From an uncultured Chloroflexota bacterium (GTDB lineage Bacteria; Chloroflexota; Anaerolineae; Anaerolineales; Anaerolineaceae), in NCBI GenBank assembly GCA_902791025.1, contig CADATZ010000022.1, forward strand, positions 1 to 50,860: a DNA stretch of 50,860 nt, given 5' to 3'. The translations under genes and the position numbers were made by a program. The notes below the pieces were generated by a model. The model searched no databases, was not told where the DNA came from, and saw only the letters and a program-made list of their open reading frames with translations. Of this stretch, positions 33,126 to 41,970 are shown piece after piece (the stretch's first letter is position 1; each line of letters starts with the position of its first letter).

Positions 33126-35476
33126 TTCACAGAAACATTTGTCCAATTTGCGGCAGTGAAAATCCGGAAGGAAGTGAATTCTGCCAGGTTTGTAAAGCTA
33201 ACCTTCAAGCCCTTCCAAGTGAAATGTTCCCGGCTGATCCTGCTCTTGTTGAACCCGAACAAATCACAAATGTCGAACCGGAACAGGTTAAAGAAAAAGA
33301 ACCCGATTTAGACAGCCCGGTACCAGTTTGGCTTGCTACGAAACTAAAACCAAGCGAGAAAAAACCGATGGATTTTGACGCATTCAGTGACATGCTGTTT
33401 GGCGTTACAGACAATCGGAAACCCAATACTCCGGTAAAGGTTTCAAAACCGCAAAAGCCGAATAAACCGGATACAGTTTATCAGCCACCGCTTCAAAACA
33501 TGATCGAACCACCACTGTTAGAGCCTGATGAAAACAGTCCTAAAACTATAACAGAGGATATTCCGGGTATCGTTGATTTTCTGATCCAGAGGCCTGCCCG
33601 CAAATGGGAAGACCGTAAGCCCCAGAAAACAGCACATAAAAGCAGTTCCATCTCTCTGCTTACTGATTTTAGTCATCAACGGCCGGCAAAGAAATGGGAT
33701 GACCATTCACCGTCCAGTGATAATAAAAATACATCAAAAACAGCCCATCAGCTTTCAATATGGTGGGAACAGGATCCGCCGCTGGTTGAACCGGAAGAAT
33801 CTGAAAATACTGTCAAAAGCATGGAACCGGATGATCCGCAGCTGGAAAACAGCACAAATCCCACAAAGGTCGCTGATGCTAAAGAAATATTCGGTGAAAA
33901 CCATATCGGCAGCGAATCAAGTGGCAGCAGCCCTGAATCCGAAGAGTTTCAGCCTGAAAATGGGAGCCTCATCTCCGACCTGTTGAATGAAATCAACAGT
34001 AATTCCGGTTCGCTCACGCCATCTGAACAAAATGAAAATCGGGATGGTACCGTTTTTTATTCAGGAAATCATCCATCAGATGAGTCTGCAGCACAATCCG
34101 CACCGGATATAACAGAAATTACGATCAATGAAGAAGACAACGCAGCCAGTGCGGAAATGCTTGACCGCATCCTTCGCAATATTGGCTATGAAGTAAGCAA
34201 TTCGGATAAGCCAGCAGATGCGCAGCTTGAGGAAACACAATCTCAAGATACAGACGATAAAGACTCGGAGGACAAAGATACTGACTCACAAAAGGAGCCG
34301 CAGGAGAACAAGAAAAACAGTATAGCCAATAAAGCTGCAGATATTTTGAAACCGATTCATGGGTTTTTTGTTCCGCATGTCATTGACAACCCGCTGATTC
34401 CTGATGATGGGGAGCTTGAAGAAAAAGATACTGATCCTTATGGACTTTCAGAAGAATCGATTCCCGAAAAAATGGATTCTGAAGAAGAAATGGAAATCCC
34501 CTGGGATCTTTTTGGCAGTGCAGACATGTCTCTTCCGCAGTCACCGGAGGATCCGGCTTATAGAACCTTCTCCCGCAGCGGAATTCCGGATGATCCGGGA
34601 AGTACGACTTACCAACAGCGAATGATTTCATCGATTCTCGGTAAAATCATTCAGGCTGAAAATTACGTTCAGCCGCAAAAAGAAAAAAACAACCGTGAAA
34701 TAAGCTTATTAGCACGTTTATTCCTGACTTTACTGGCAATTTGCGGAACCGTCGTCATTCTCACGACAAACATCACCGGATCTATGGATATTCCTGACAT
34801 CCCAACAGAAGATAGTTCTGAGTATTTTTACGATCAAATACAGTCTGTTAACGGTGATCAGTTAATTATTGTGGATTACACACCGGCTTACAGCAGTTTA
34901 TTGGACAACGCAGCTGAAAAACTTGTTAACGATCTTGAAAAAATGTCTGAGAAAGTCCGGGTAGCGGCAGTTAATCCGGCGGCAATGTCCAGTGCATATC
35001 ATCTTCTTGCTAAAACCGGAGAAAAAGCTGAATTCGCCGGATGGTGGCCGTCTGGTGTAATCTCCGTTCGTACACAACTCGCCTTTGGAAATATTCCTGA
35101 ACATACATGGCTGATTACTTCTGAAACCAGCTCAGTCCGTTACTGGGCCGAACAGTTCGCTGTCAGCAGCGGGGAGCACCACCTTTATGTAATGGGACCG
35201 GGACAATTGCAACCGGTGATCGAAACCTATCAAAGAGCTGGTTTGGTCTCAGCAGCGCTTGTTAATGATTCAAATATCAAGAAGTATGGAGAACAGGAGC
35301 AAACGCTCAGCAGCACACAAGCAGCCGTCTTGTATCTTACAGCTCTTGTTCCCTTGGCATGGATCTTTGGAATTGTTGGAAAAGTAATGAGCTCAGAACC
35401 AAAATACGGAAGAAAATCCGATGTTAAACAGGATGAATTACAGCAAAGCACGGAAAAGGAGCCCGAAAATGGCTGA
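33122..35476 (+). CDS. Zinc-ribbon protein with long acidic linker and C-terminal membrane region
   Basis: A 784-residue protein without an assigned family. An N-terminal zinc ribbon (C7, C10, C21, C24 in NICPICGS..EFCQVCK) is followed by some 500 residues of acidic, Pro/Glu/Ser/Asn-rich disordered sequence with repeated short motifs (QRPARKWEDR, QRPAKKWDDH). A membrane segment lies near 527-548, then an extracytoplasmic or lumenal domain (QLIIVDYTPAYSSLLDNAAEKL through HHLYVMGPGQLQPVIETY) and a second membrane segment near 733-755. The zinc ribbon would face the cytoplasm. It may act as a scaffold joining cytoplasmic partners to the membrane complex. It overlaps the next gene by 8 bases. Confidence 0.65.
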   Translation: MIHRNICPICGSENPEGSEFCQVCKANLQALPSEMFPADPALVEPEQITNVEPEQVKEKEPDLDSPVPVWLATKLKPSEKKPMDFDAFSDMLFGVTDNRKPNTPVKVSKPQKPNKPDTVYQPPLQNMIEPPLLEPDENSPKTITEDIPGIVDFLIQRPARKWEDRKPQKTAHKSSSISLLTDFSHQRPAKKWDDHSPSSDNKNTSKTAHQLSIWWEQDPPLVEPEESENTVKSMEPDDPQLENSTNPTKVADAKEIFGENHIGSESSGSSPESEEFQPENGSLISDLLNEINSNSGSLTPSEQNENRDGTVFYSGNHPSDESAAQSAPDITEITINEEDNAASAEMLDRILRNIGYEVSNSDKPADAQLEETQSQDTDDKDSEDKDTDSQKEPQENKKNSIANKAADILKPIHGFFVPHVIDNPLIPDDGELEEKDTDPYGLSEESIPEKMDSEEEMEIPWDLFGSADMSLPQSPEDPAYRTFSRSGIPDDPGSTTYQQRMISSILGKIIQAENYVQPQKEKNNREISLLARLFLTLLAICGTVVILTTNITGSMDIPDIPTEDSSEYFYDQIQSVNGDQLIIVDYTPAYSSLLDNAAEKLVNDLEKMSEKVRVAAVNPAAMSSAYHLLAKTGEKAEFAGWWPSGVISVRTQLAFGNIPEHTWLITSETSSVRYWAEQFAVSSGEHHLYVMGPGQLQPVIETYQRAGLVSAALVNDSNIKKYGEQEQTLSSTQAAVLYLTALVPLAWIFGIVGKVMSSEPKYGRKSDVKQDELQQSTEKEPENG

Positions 35477-36149
35477 AGGATATGAGCTTATTTTTGTAAT
35501 CGGAGGGTTGGTCCTCAGTCTGTGTGCATTCAGCCTGATTCTGGGAGATAATTATCTTTTCCGTCTGGCTGCATCGATTCTAAGCGGTGCCATATCTGCC
35601 TATATTTGTGTTCTTTTGATTGAAGGATATTTTTATCCGATGATCCTTGATTTGATCAACAAAAGAACCCATCTCAGTACGATCCAGATTGTCAGAGCTG
35701 TCCTTGTCACAGTCGGAATTCTTTTGTTATTTTGTAAGGCATATACAGGAAGTAAAACCGGTGGAAAGATCGTTATGACGATCATCATGAGCATCAGTGC
35801 TGTCGTTCTCGTTCTCGGGGCTGCAGGTGGTTCGATTTCATCGTTTATTCGCGCTATAGCCGGTCAATTCCGAATAGCAGCACTATCCTCGGATCAAAAA
35901 TCCGACGTCTGGTATTGGATCAAATCGGGCACACTCCTTATCAGTGCCATAACAGCCTTACTTTATACCCGACACTACACTCTGCCCGGGAAAACCAATT
36001 CCGAAAAACGGTCTGAACCGATATTTGGCAGTATTGTTGTAGGCTTCAGTTTCGGCGCCATCGCGGCAGCAGTATTTCTGACCGCCGCCAATTTATTTGT
36101 AAACCATATTTCAGGATTGATCGGTACGATCCAATCCCTGTTGAAATGA
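35469..36149 (+). CDS. Polytopic membrane protein, unrecognised
   Basis: A 226-residue protein with about six hydrophobic segments (LIFVIGGLVLSLCAFSLIL, LAASILSGAISAYICVLLI, IVRAVLVTVGILLLF, IVMTIIMSISAVVLVLGAA and two more). The start at 35469 is chosen because AAGGAG lies directly before it; the frame also opens at 35421 inside the previous gene. Its first 8 bases overlap the zinc-ribbon gene stop. It resembles the 209-residue protein in size and layout, though I cannot show homology. The next gene, the MutL-like ATPase, begins 10 bases later. Confidence 0.6.
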   Translation: MAEGYELIFVIGGLVLSLCAFSLILGDNYLFRLAASILSGAISAYICVLLIEGYFYPMILDLINKRTHLSTIQIVRAVLVTVGILLLFCKAYTGSKTGGKIVMTIIMSISAVVLVLGAAGGSISSFIRAIAGQFRIAALSSDQKSDVWYWIKSGTLLISAITALLYTRHYTLPGKTNSEKRSEPIFGSIVVGFSFGAIAAAVFLTAANLFVNHISGLIGTIQSLLK

Positions 36150-36159
36150 AGGAACTGAG

Positions 36160-37911
36160 ATGGAAAGCAAACAGGAGAAAAAGCCTGAAGTCCGCGAAGA
36201 AAGTATTGATGTTGTACTGACGATCGATATTGGTGCAATCAATACCCGTGTCAGTCTTTTTGACCGGGAAAACGGACGATATCATTTCACCGGGACAACC
36301 TCCGGCCGTACCGTTTATTCAGACGGTGGTGAAGTTGAGTATCTTTCTGTTTCCAATGCCATTCATAAACTTGAATCCGCGCTTGACCGGCATTTTCTGG
36401 ATGATGCCGGCAGAATCATCACACCGCAAAAACTTGGAATGGTCGGTGCGGATCAGGTGATCGTTACCTGGAGCGGCGGTGAAATGCCGCGCGTCGTTCT
36501 CATGGGACTGACGAACGATACATCGATTAAAGCCATGGAGGAGTTATTGCGAAAAAATGGCTTGTCTGCCGCTGCAAGAATCTGCGCCATGGATGGCAAA
36601 TCAATGACAGACAACGTCGGAGCTGTCACGGCTGCCGATCCGGATATTGTTCTGATTTGCGGCGGATCTGAACATGGAGCGGAACAAGCTGTTTACAGAC
36701 TTGGAGAGATCCTGCTGCTGGCATGTAAAAGCATCGATGAAAAAAATCGTCCATCGATCCTTTACATGGGAAATTCCGAAGCTCGCGGACAATTTGATAA
36801 AGTATTTCATCAACTCACAGATATAAGCTTTTCCGATAACATCATCGGAACGGATAAAGCTGTTCTCTCACCTACAACAGCATTTCAGAAATGTATGCTG
36901 AAATTCGGCAGGGAGAAAAACCCTGCTATTACACAGCTTGAAAAGGAAACAGGCTGCGCCGCAATCTCCGGCGATTTTGCATACGGGCGCTGCATCCGAT
37001 TGCTGAGCCGTATCAACCGTGCAAATCACTCCGTCCTGGGTATTGAGGTTGGAGCCAACCGGACAATTGCAGCTTTTGGACAGAATCTCGGATTGGAAAT
37101 GAGCAGATCCGAAGCAGGTATTGGTCGTACACTTCCAAAACTTCTCAAATCAACTCCTGCTTCTGAAATACTGCCATGGATCAGTTTTCAGCTGAAGGAA
37201 AGTGAACTCAATGATTACATCCTGAACAAGTCTGTACATCCGGAACTTATTCCTGCAAACAGTTATTCTGCTGAAATTGAACAAGCACTGGCTCTCTTTT
37301 TGATCAAATCCGCTATCAGGAACAATCCGCAGCAAGAACAGCTTTCCGATGGTACTTTGGGTACAATTCTCCTTGGAGGGGCTGTCATGCGGAATGTGGA
37401 AGATCCCGGCGATGCGCTCCGCATCGGAATGAACAGTCTGCATCCATTCGGAATGACAGATTACTACCTCGACATGAACGGTCTTGCCAGCGCTGTTGGA
37501 GGATTGGCGGGAGTGAATCGCGAACTTGCCGCACAGGTTACCTCACCTTCAATGTTCCTGAATCTTGGACGTGTTGTTACGCCGATAAGCCGACTGAAAG
37601 AAGGAAAAAAGGCTTTCAGTGTTTCCCTGCGTGACGACAGCGGAAACATCGAGAAAGTTGATATTGTTCAGGGAGGTATTAAACGCATCCCGCTGGAATA
37701 TGGCCGATATTATGAACTGGACTGGTTTAATGTCAACAAATCCGTGATAATTCCGGGCGTTCCCACCTGGACGTCGATTGGCTTCAAAGCCGGATGTTTT
37801 GGTCTGGTATTTGATATGCGCGGAGAGAAGCTTGAAATGCCGGGAGAACGCAATGCACAGATCAACCTGCTGGAGCGTTGGAAAACAGAATTAGGCAGTT
37901 GGAGAGACTGA
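36160..37911 (+). CDS. GlmL/MutL-like actin-fold ATPase
   Basis: A 583-residue protein of the GlmL/MutL family (ASKHA fold), annotated in databases as glutamate mutase L because members occur beside glutamate mutase. Seen here: phosphate-1 loop TIDIGAINTRVSLFD (D23), SLM-type GADQVIVTWSGGEMPRVVLMGLTND, a second phosphate loop VLGIEVGANRTIAAFG (292-307) and an adenosine-site GG in TILLGGAVMRN (about 403). No mutase S or E subunit is nearby; neighbours are membrane proteins. I infer that it energises or organises a membrane complex, as PilM/FtsA-like actin folds do, not a B12 mutase. The ending is basic and helical. Confidence 0.75.
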   Translation: MESKQEKKPEVREESIDVVLTIDIGAINTRVSLFDRENGRYHFTGTTSGRTVYSDGGEVEYLSVSNAIHKLESALDRHFLDDAGRIITPQKLGMVGADQVIVTWSGGEMPRVVLMGLTNDTSIKAMEELLRKNGLSAAARICAMDGKSMTDNVGAVTAADPDIVLICGGSEHGAEQAVYRLGEILLLACKSIDEKNRPSILYMGNSEARGQFDKVFHQLTDISFSDNIIGTDKAVLSPTTAFQKCMLKFGREKNPAITQLEKETGCAAISGDFAYGRCIRLLSRINRANHSVLGIEVGANRTIAAFGQNLGLEMSRSEAGIGRTLPKLLKSTPASEILPWISFQLKESELNDYILNKSVHPELIPANSYSAEIEQALALFLIKSAIRNNPQQEQLSDGTLGTILLGGAVMRNVEDPGDALRIGMNSLHPFGMTDYYLDMNGLASAVGGLAGVNRELAAQVTSPSMFLNLGRVVTPISRLKEGKKAFSVSLRDDSGNIEKVDIVQGGIKRIPLEYGRYYELDWFNVNKSVIIPGVPTWTSIGFKAGCFGLVFDMRGEKLEMPGERNAQINLLERWKTELGSWRD

Positions 37912-37943
37912 AAGCGGTCGGAAATTTAGGAGAGAGAATTTAT

Positions 37944-39035
37944 ATGCAGACAGCCACTGCAAAAATCATTTCATCGGGTGCTGTACGCCTTTCCCGAAAA
38001 TTAACCCGAAACGGGACTGTAATGGTCTTTCCCGGCCAGTTTACTGATCCTACGATGCAAATTGCATGGCGAAAAATCTGGAAAACACATTTTTCAATCG
38101 ATATCATTGGTGCCCTCGAACTTTCACGAGGAAGTCGGGTTCAGGATTATCTTTTGATCAACGAAGGCGATTTTGTCTCCATCAACGAACCGATTGCCAG
38201 ACGTGCTGACAGAAAAACCCGTACGCTTAACGCTCTTTACAGCGGAAGATTTCTTGGTGTGTGTTCCGGTAATCTGATTTTTGAAGCTGATGCGGAAGAT
38301 CTTGAAACAGTCAGCGCAGGATTTCCGGGAACAGTTACTGAAATTATTCCTGATCGCGGCGCAGTCATCGAAACAATCGGCGCTTACGCTGCTGGGATTT
38401 GGGGAAATAATCGAACCGGACAAGGGATTCTGCTGACATTATCCGATATTGCAAAAGACGGTATTTTCACTACAGAAAGTCTTTCTATGGCCATGGCAGG
38501 TTCCGTCGTTTTTGCCAATACATGCTACGACCCGGAAGTTCTGCAGTCATCAGCACGCCTTTCACCGGGAGGGTTGATTTTTGGTTCCCTTCCGTCCGCC
38601 CTTTTACCAATCGCCGAACAGCTTCCTTTCCCGGTCATCGTAACAGACAGTATCGGTACCGGACGTATCTCTGAACCGATCTATAATGTACTTGGTGAAA
38701 ACATCATAAAATGTGCTTATTTGTATTCTGCCCCGGCCCGTGGAAATATGCCGCAAACCGCTGAGATTATCATTCCTCAGGAAGATATCTCAGCAAATAA
38801 AAATAATGGTCTTTCAGATATTTCCGTCGGAAGCCGTGTCCGCATTCTGGATGGATATTATGCAGGGGAGATCGGATATATTACAGAATTACTTCCACAG
38901 GAAAGTGATAGTGACGAAAACACAGAACCAATCGGAGACCGTGCTGCCATCTGTATTGATGCAGATACAAACATTACACTGCCTGTCAATAATATCGAGC
39001 TGCTGCAGGATGAAAAACCCAGGCTGAATCGCTGA
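37944..39035 (+). CDS. KOW-motif protein of the MutL block, unrecognised
   Basis: A 363-residue, apparently cytoplasmic protein with no membrane segment. The start at 37944 is chosen for its AGGAGAGAG site; the frame also opens at 37878 inside the previous gene. Residues 294-312 (VGSRVRILDGYYAGEIGYI) match a KOW motif, usually RNA- or protein-binding. Upstream parts are mixed alpha/beta with motifs such as LINEGDFVSINEPIARR and a Gly-rich LSPGGLIFGSLPSALLPIAEQLPFPVIVTD. It lies 32 bases after the MutL-like gene and 17 before the LPHTG protein. Likely partner of the ATPase. Confidence 0.65.
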   Translation: MQTATAKIISSGAVRLSRKLTRNGTVMVFPGQFTDPTMQIAWRKIWKTHFSIDIIGALELSRGSRVQDYLLINEGDFVSINEPIARRADRKTRTLNALYSGRFLGVCSGNLIFEADAEDLETVSAGFPGTVTEIIPDRGAVIETIGAYAAGIWGNNRTGQGILLTLSDIAKDGIFTTESLSMAMAGSVVFANTCYDPEVLQSSARLSPGGLIFGSLPSALLPIAEQLPFPVIVTDSIGTGRISEPIYNVLGENIIKCAYLYSAPARGNMPQTAEIIIPQEDISANKNNGLSDISVGSRVRILDGYYAGEIGYITELLPQESDSDENTEPIGDRAAICIDADTNITLPVNNIELLQDEKPRLNR

Positions 39036-39052
39036 GAAAATGGAGAGAGACC

Positions 39053-40981
39053 ATGGAATTTAAACCGGATAATTTCGACAAAGAGTTCAGTTTGAACAAG
39101 AAGAAGAAAAAAACGAATAAAAACTCACGGGGAAAAATGCCGTCATGGCTGATGATCCTTGCCGGTGCCGCTGTCATCGGCGGAGTTATAGCAGCCCAAC
39201 AGCCTGCTTTGCATACAGCAAGCAACACTGTAACATCGGTTAATGTTTCCACATCCCAGCCGGTTTCTGTTGAACCTGCACTGTTCACCGGAATCAATGA
39301 CGAAAAACTTGATTCATCTGAACTGGAAGCCCGGTTCCTTTCACAAGGCAGCCAGATGAATTCGCAATATATCCAGCCGGTATTTTCTGATGGCACGATT
39401 CAGGGGGTTGATATGGAACTCGCTCCGCTCCCGGTTGACGAAAACGGAGCGGCTGACACACAAAAGAAGGCAAATGATAATTCCTCTGTCTACTGGATCG
39501 ATGGGGCGCCCTATTCCGTAAAAATTCAATCCGAAGGCACAGAACAATCGATTGCTAAAGACGAAAAAGCTTCTGAATATTACTGGCTGAACGATCGTGC
39601 TTATGAAGTTCACCTGGAACCGGTCAGCGAACCAAAAATTCAGGCAATGCCGGAAACTGAAACAGAAAAAATCGTTCAAATCGGAGGCCAATCGTATCTC
39701 ATGGACATGTCTCCGGTGATATCCGCGTCTGATAATTCCAAACCGGAAACGACTGGATCAGACCAGACAAATGAAAAGTCTGCGCCAGTCATCGTCAGGG
39801 AACGGACCACTCAACCAACAGCAACACTCCCTGCCACTCCTGTCACCGGGGAAGATGAAACAGTTACAGAAGCTGAGACTGCTGAAATTGGTCAAAATGA
39901 AACCCTTCAGAAAAATTCAACTGCCGTTGTTTGGCTGAATGACAAGGCTTATACAGTTACAATCAAACCGCAGGAAGAGGAATCAATTGCTGCCGCGAAT
40001 ACCGGAGCACAACCCGTTGAAACAGCTGAAACCGATACTCGTGAAGAAAACAAGGCTTCCGATACAGCAACAGAGGTTCCAACACCCACAGAAGCACCAA
40101 AACAGGATGCACAGACGTCGGTCTTCACTGTTGAAGGAAAACCATACGAACTGCAATTGACCGAACTCGACCCGGAAGAAGATCCGCAGAACCGGACAGA
40201 ACAGCCAATCATATGGCTCGATGAAACGCCGCTCCAGGTTGTCCTCAGCACAGATGAAGCATCTGAGGGTACAGATGGAACCGCAGAAACCGGTTCAGAG
40301 GACCGAAAGCCTATTGAGATCACGCTGCATCCGCTGCCCGCTGACCAAACAACGGCGCTTCAGCAGGAACGTTTCGGTGAAGATTATGTTCCTTCAGGCT
40401 CTGTTCCCACCACCGTACCTACATCAGAGCCGACGGAAACACCCACACCTGATCTCACTGCCACGCCCGAGGATACGAATTGGCTGGTGAACGTTTTCAA
40501 TAATATCTTTGGCGCCAGTCCGACACAGACACCCATTCCGCAGGTGACAGTGATTCCGCTGACACCTACGCCCACCGCTGTTCAGCCGACTGCCACACCG
40601 ATCACCATTATCATGATGCCGACTGCAGCAGCTCAGGGCCCGGTACGTCTGGATGTAACGGAAACTCCTGCACCAACCGCCAACGATACACAGGCCAAAG
40701 ACGGAGATCTTGACGATCCGGCATTATGGGAAGAAGACGAGCAAACCGCATCGGAAAACGATGAACCTACGCCGACGAATACGCCTTACAAGACGCCCTC
40801 TTCTGAAAAGATCGAGGCAGTTGTCGTGGAATCCTTCGAGACGCCGGCAGTTCAGCCCACTCCTGAAGAACTGCCTCACACGGGGATGGCGGAAGGCTGG
40901 AATATTCCGTCCATGCTTGGGCTGCTCGCCGGACTGCTGCTGGTTATACTTGGCGTCCGCCGTCTGCGAAGCAAAAACTGA
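39053..40981 (+). CDS. LPHTG-tailed surface protein with six short repeats
   Basis: A 642-residue protein with a basic N-terminus, a membrane segment (WLMILAGAAVIGGVIAA, about 32-48), a long Thr/Glu/Pro-rich extracellular part, and a C-terminal LPHTG (607-611) followed by a hydrophobic segment and RRLRSKN, the layout of a sortase signal. Six copies of a motif like W-[IL]-[DN]-x-x-[AP]-Y-x-V-x-[IL] begin near residues 146, 176, 206, 292, 357 and 386 (VYWIDGAPYSVKI, YYWLNDRAYEVHL, VVWLNDKAYTVTI and others). A TPTP-rich region is near 455-545. No family recognised. No sortase gene is in the window. It ends the seven-gene block. Confidence 0.7.
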   Translation: MEFKPDNFDKEFSLNKKKKKTNKNSRGKMPSWLMILAGAAVIGGVIAAQQPALHTASNTVTSVNVSTSQPVSVEPALFTGINDEKLDSSELEARFLSQGSQMNSQYIQPVFSDGTIQGVDMELAPLPVDENGAADTQKKANDNSSVYWIDGAPYSVKIQSEGTEQSIAKDEKASEYYWLNDRAYEVHLEPVSEPKIQAMPETETEKIVQIGGQSYLMDMSPVISASDNSKPETTGSDQTNEKSAPVIVRERTTQPTATLPATPVTGEDETVTEAETAEIGQNETLQKNSTAVVWLNDKAYTVTIKPQEEESIAAANTGAQPVETAETDTREENKASDTATEVPTPTEAPKQDAQTSVFTVEGKPYELQLTELDPEEDPQNRTEQPIIWLDETPLQVVLSTDEASEGTDGTAETGSEDRKPIEITLHPLPADQTTALQQERFGEDYVPSGSVPTTVPTSEPTETPTPDLTATPEDTNWLVNVFNNIFGASPTQTPIPQVTVIPLTPTPTAVQPTATPITIIMMPTAAAQGPVRLDVTETPAPTANDTQAKDGDLDDPALWEEDEQTASENDEPTPTNTPYKTPSSEKIEAVVVESFETPAVQPTPEELPHTGMAEGWNIPSMLGLLAGLLLVILGVRRLRSKN

Positions 40982-40990
40982 TCCTAAGTC

Positions 40991-41028
40991 AACCGCTTTC
41001 CGCCGCAAACCGGAAGGCGGTTTTTTTT
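40991..41028 (+). terminator. Terminator of the MutL block
   Basis: A 12-bp stem AACCGCTTTCCG / CGGAAGGCGGTT (40991-41002, 41011-41022) with one wobble pair, followed by a run of eight T, 10 bases after the LPHTG gene stop. Confidence 0.88.
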
Positions 41029-41086
41029 AAGATTTCACGAATTTCATGTTTTTTGAAATTCAAGCCATCAGAGAATAAATCTGATA

Positions 41087-41092
41087 TATAAT
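41087..41092 (+). promoter_or_regulatory. -10 element candidate for tpiA
   Basis: A TATAAT hexamer 58 bases before the tpiA start. No -35 at standard spacing. Confidence 0.35.
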
Positions 41093-41149
41093 CATAAGAG
41101 TGAACTCAAAGGGACCCGATCCCTTTTTACAAACAAGGAGAAATAAACT

Positions 41150-41908
41150 ATGCGTAAACCGATGGTCGCCGGCAACTGGAAGATGAACAAAACCGTTGCT
41201 GATGGTGTTAAATTGATGGAAGAACTCATCCCGATGATCAATGGGATCAGCGAAGTTGACCGCGTGGTCTGCCCGCCTTTCACTGCACTCTACTGCGTTT
41301 CCCAGTGTGTAAAGGGTACAGAAATCGGCTGCGGTGCACAGGACCTTTTCTGGGAAGAAAAAGGCGCCTACACCGGTGAAGTCGCCCCGGACATGGTCGC
41401 TGAACTCGGACAGTATGTCATCATCGGACACAGCGAACGCCGCACCTACTTCGGTGAAACCAACGAATCCGTTAACAAAAAGACCCTTGCCGCTCTCAAG
41501 CACGGACTGACCCCGATCGTCTGCGTTGGTGAGACTCTTGAAGAAAACCAGGGCGGAAAGACCGAAGAAGTTGTCTCAGGACAGGTTCTCGAAGGTCTCA
41601 AAGGCTTGAGCGCTGAAGATGCAGCGAAAATCATCGTTGCCTATGAACCGGTCTGGGCAATCGGTACCGGCCTTGCAGCCACCGGCCCGGATGCCAACAA
41701 AGTCATCGCTGACTACATCCGCAAACCCTACGCCACCATGTATGGCGAAGAAGCCGCTCAGGCGATCCGCGTTCTCTACGGCGGTTCTGTGAAGGGCAAC
41801 AACGCTGCTGAATTTTTCGGCCAACCCGACATCGACGGCGCACTCGTCGGCGGCGCAAGCCTGAAAGCCCCGGATTTCACCGAAATCGTGAAAGCCGCTG
41901 CGAAATAA
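41150..41908 (+). CDS. tpiA: Triosephosphate isomerase
   Basis: Interconverts dihydroxyacetone phosphate and glyceraldehyde 3-phosphate. The 252-residue protein has the N-terminal [10 protein letters not shown] (Asn and Lys of the active site), the catalytic His in IIGHSERR, the catalytic Glu in [11 protein letters not shown] and the phosphate loop YGGSVKGNN and [10 protein letters not shown]. Length is standard. AAGGAG precedes ATG. The gene is strongly biased to GC-ending codons compared with the block before it, as expected for a highly expressed gene. It is monocistronic with its own terminator. Confidence 0.98.
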   Translation: MRKPMVAGNWKMNKTVADGVKLMEELIPMINGISEVDRVVCPPFTALYCVSQCVKGTEIGCGAQDLFWEEKGAYTGEVAPDMVAELGQYVIIGHSERRTYFGETNESVNKKTLAALKHGLTPIVCVGETLEENQGGKTEEVVSGQVLEGLKGLSAEDAAKIIVAYEPVWAIGTGLAATGPDANKVIADYIRKPYATMYGEEAAQAIRVLYGGSVKGNNAAEFFGQPDIDGALVGGASLKAPDFTEIVKAAAK

Positions 41909-41928
41909 GTATCAGCAAATCAAATCCG

Positions 41929-41957
41929 AAAAGCCTCGAATTGCTCGGGGCTTTTTT
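41929..41957 (+). terminator. Terminator of tpiA
   Basis: AAAAGCCTCG / CGGGGCTTTT with a 7-base loop and a T run, 20 bases after the stop. The convergent dipeptidase gene ends 14 bases further on, so it may serve both. Confidence 0.85.
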
Positions 41958-41970
41958 ATTTACTTCGAAA

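Noticed and set aside
39800..40650. Thr-Pro rich tracts as a simple repeat expansion
   Set aside because: The DNA is not periodic enough; this is a normal extracellular linker composition in this kind of organism.
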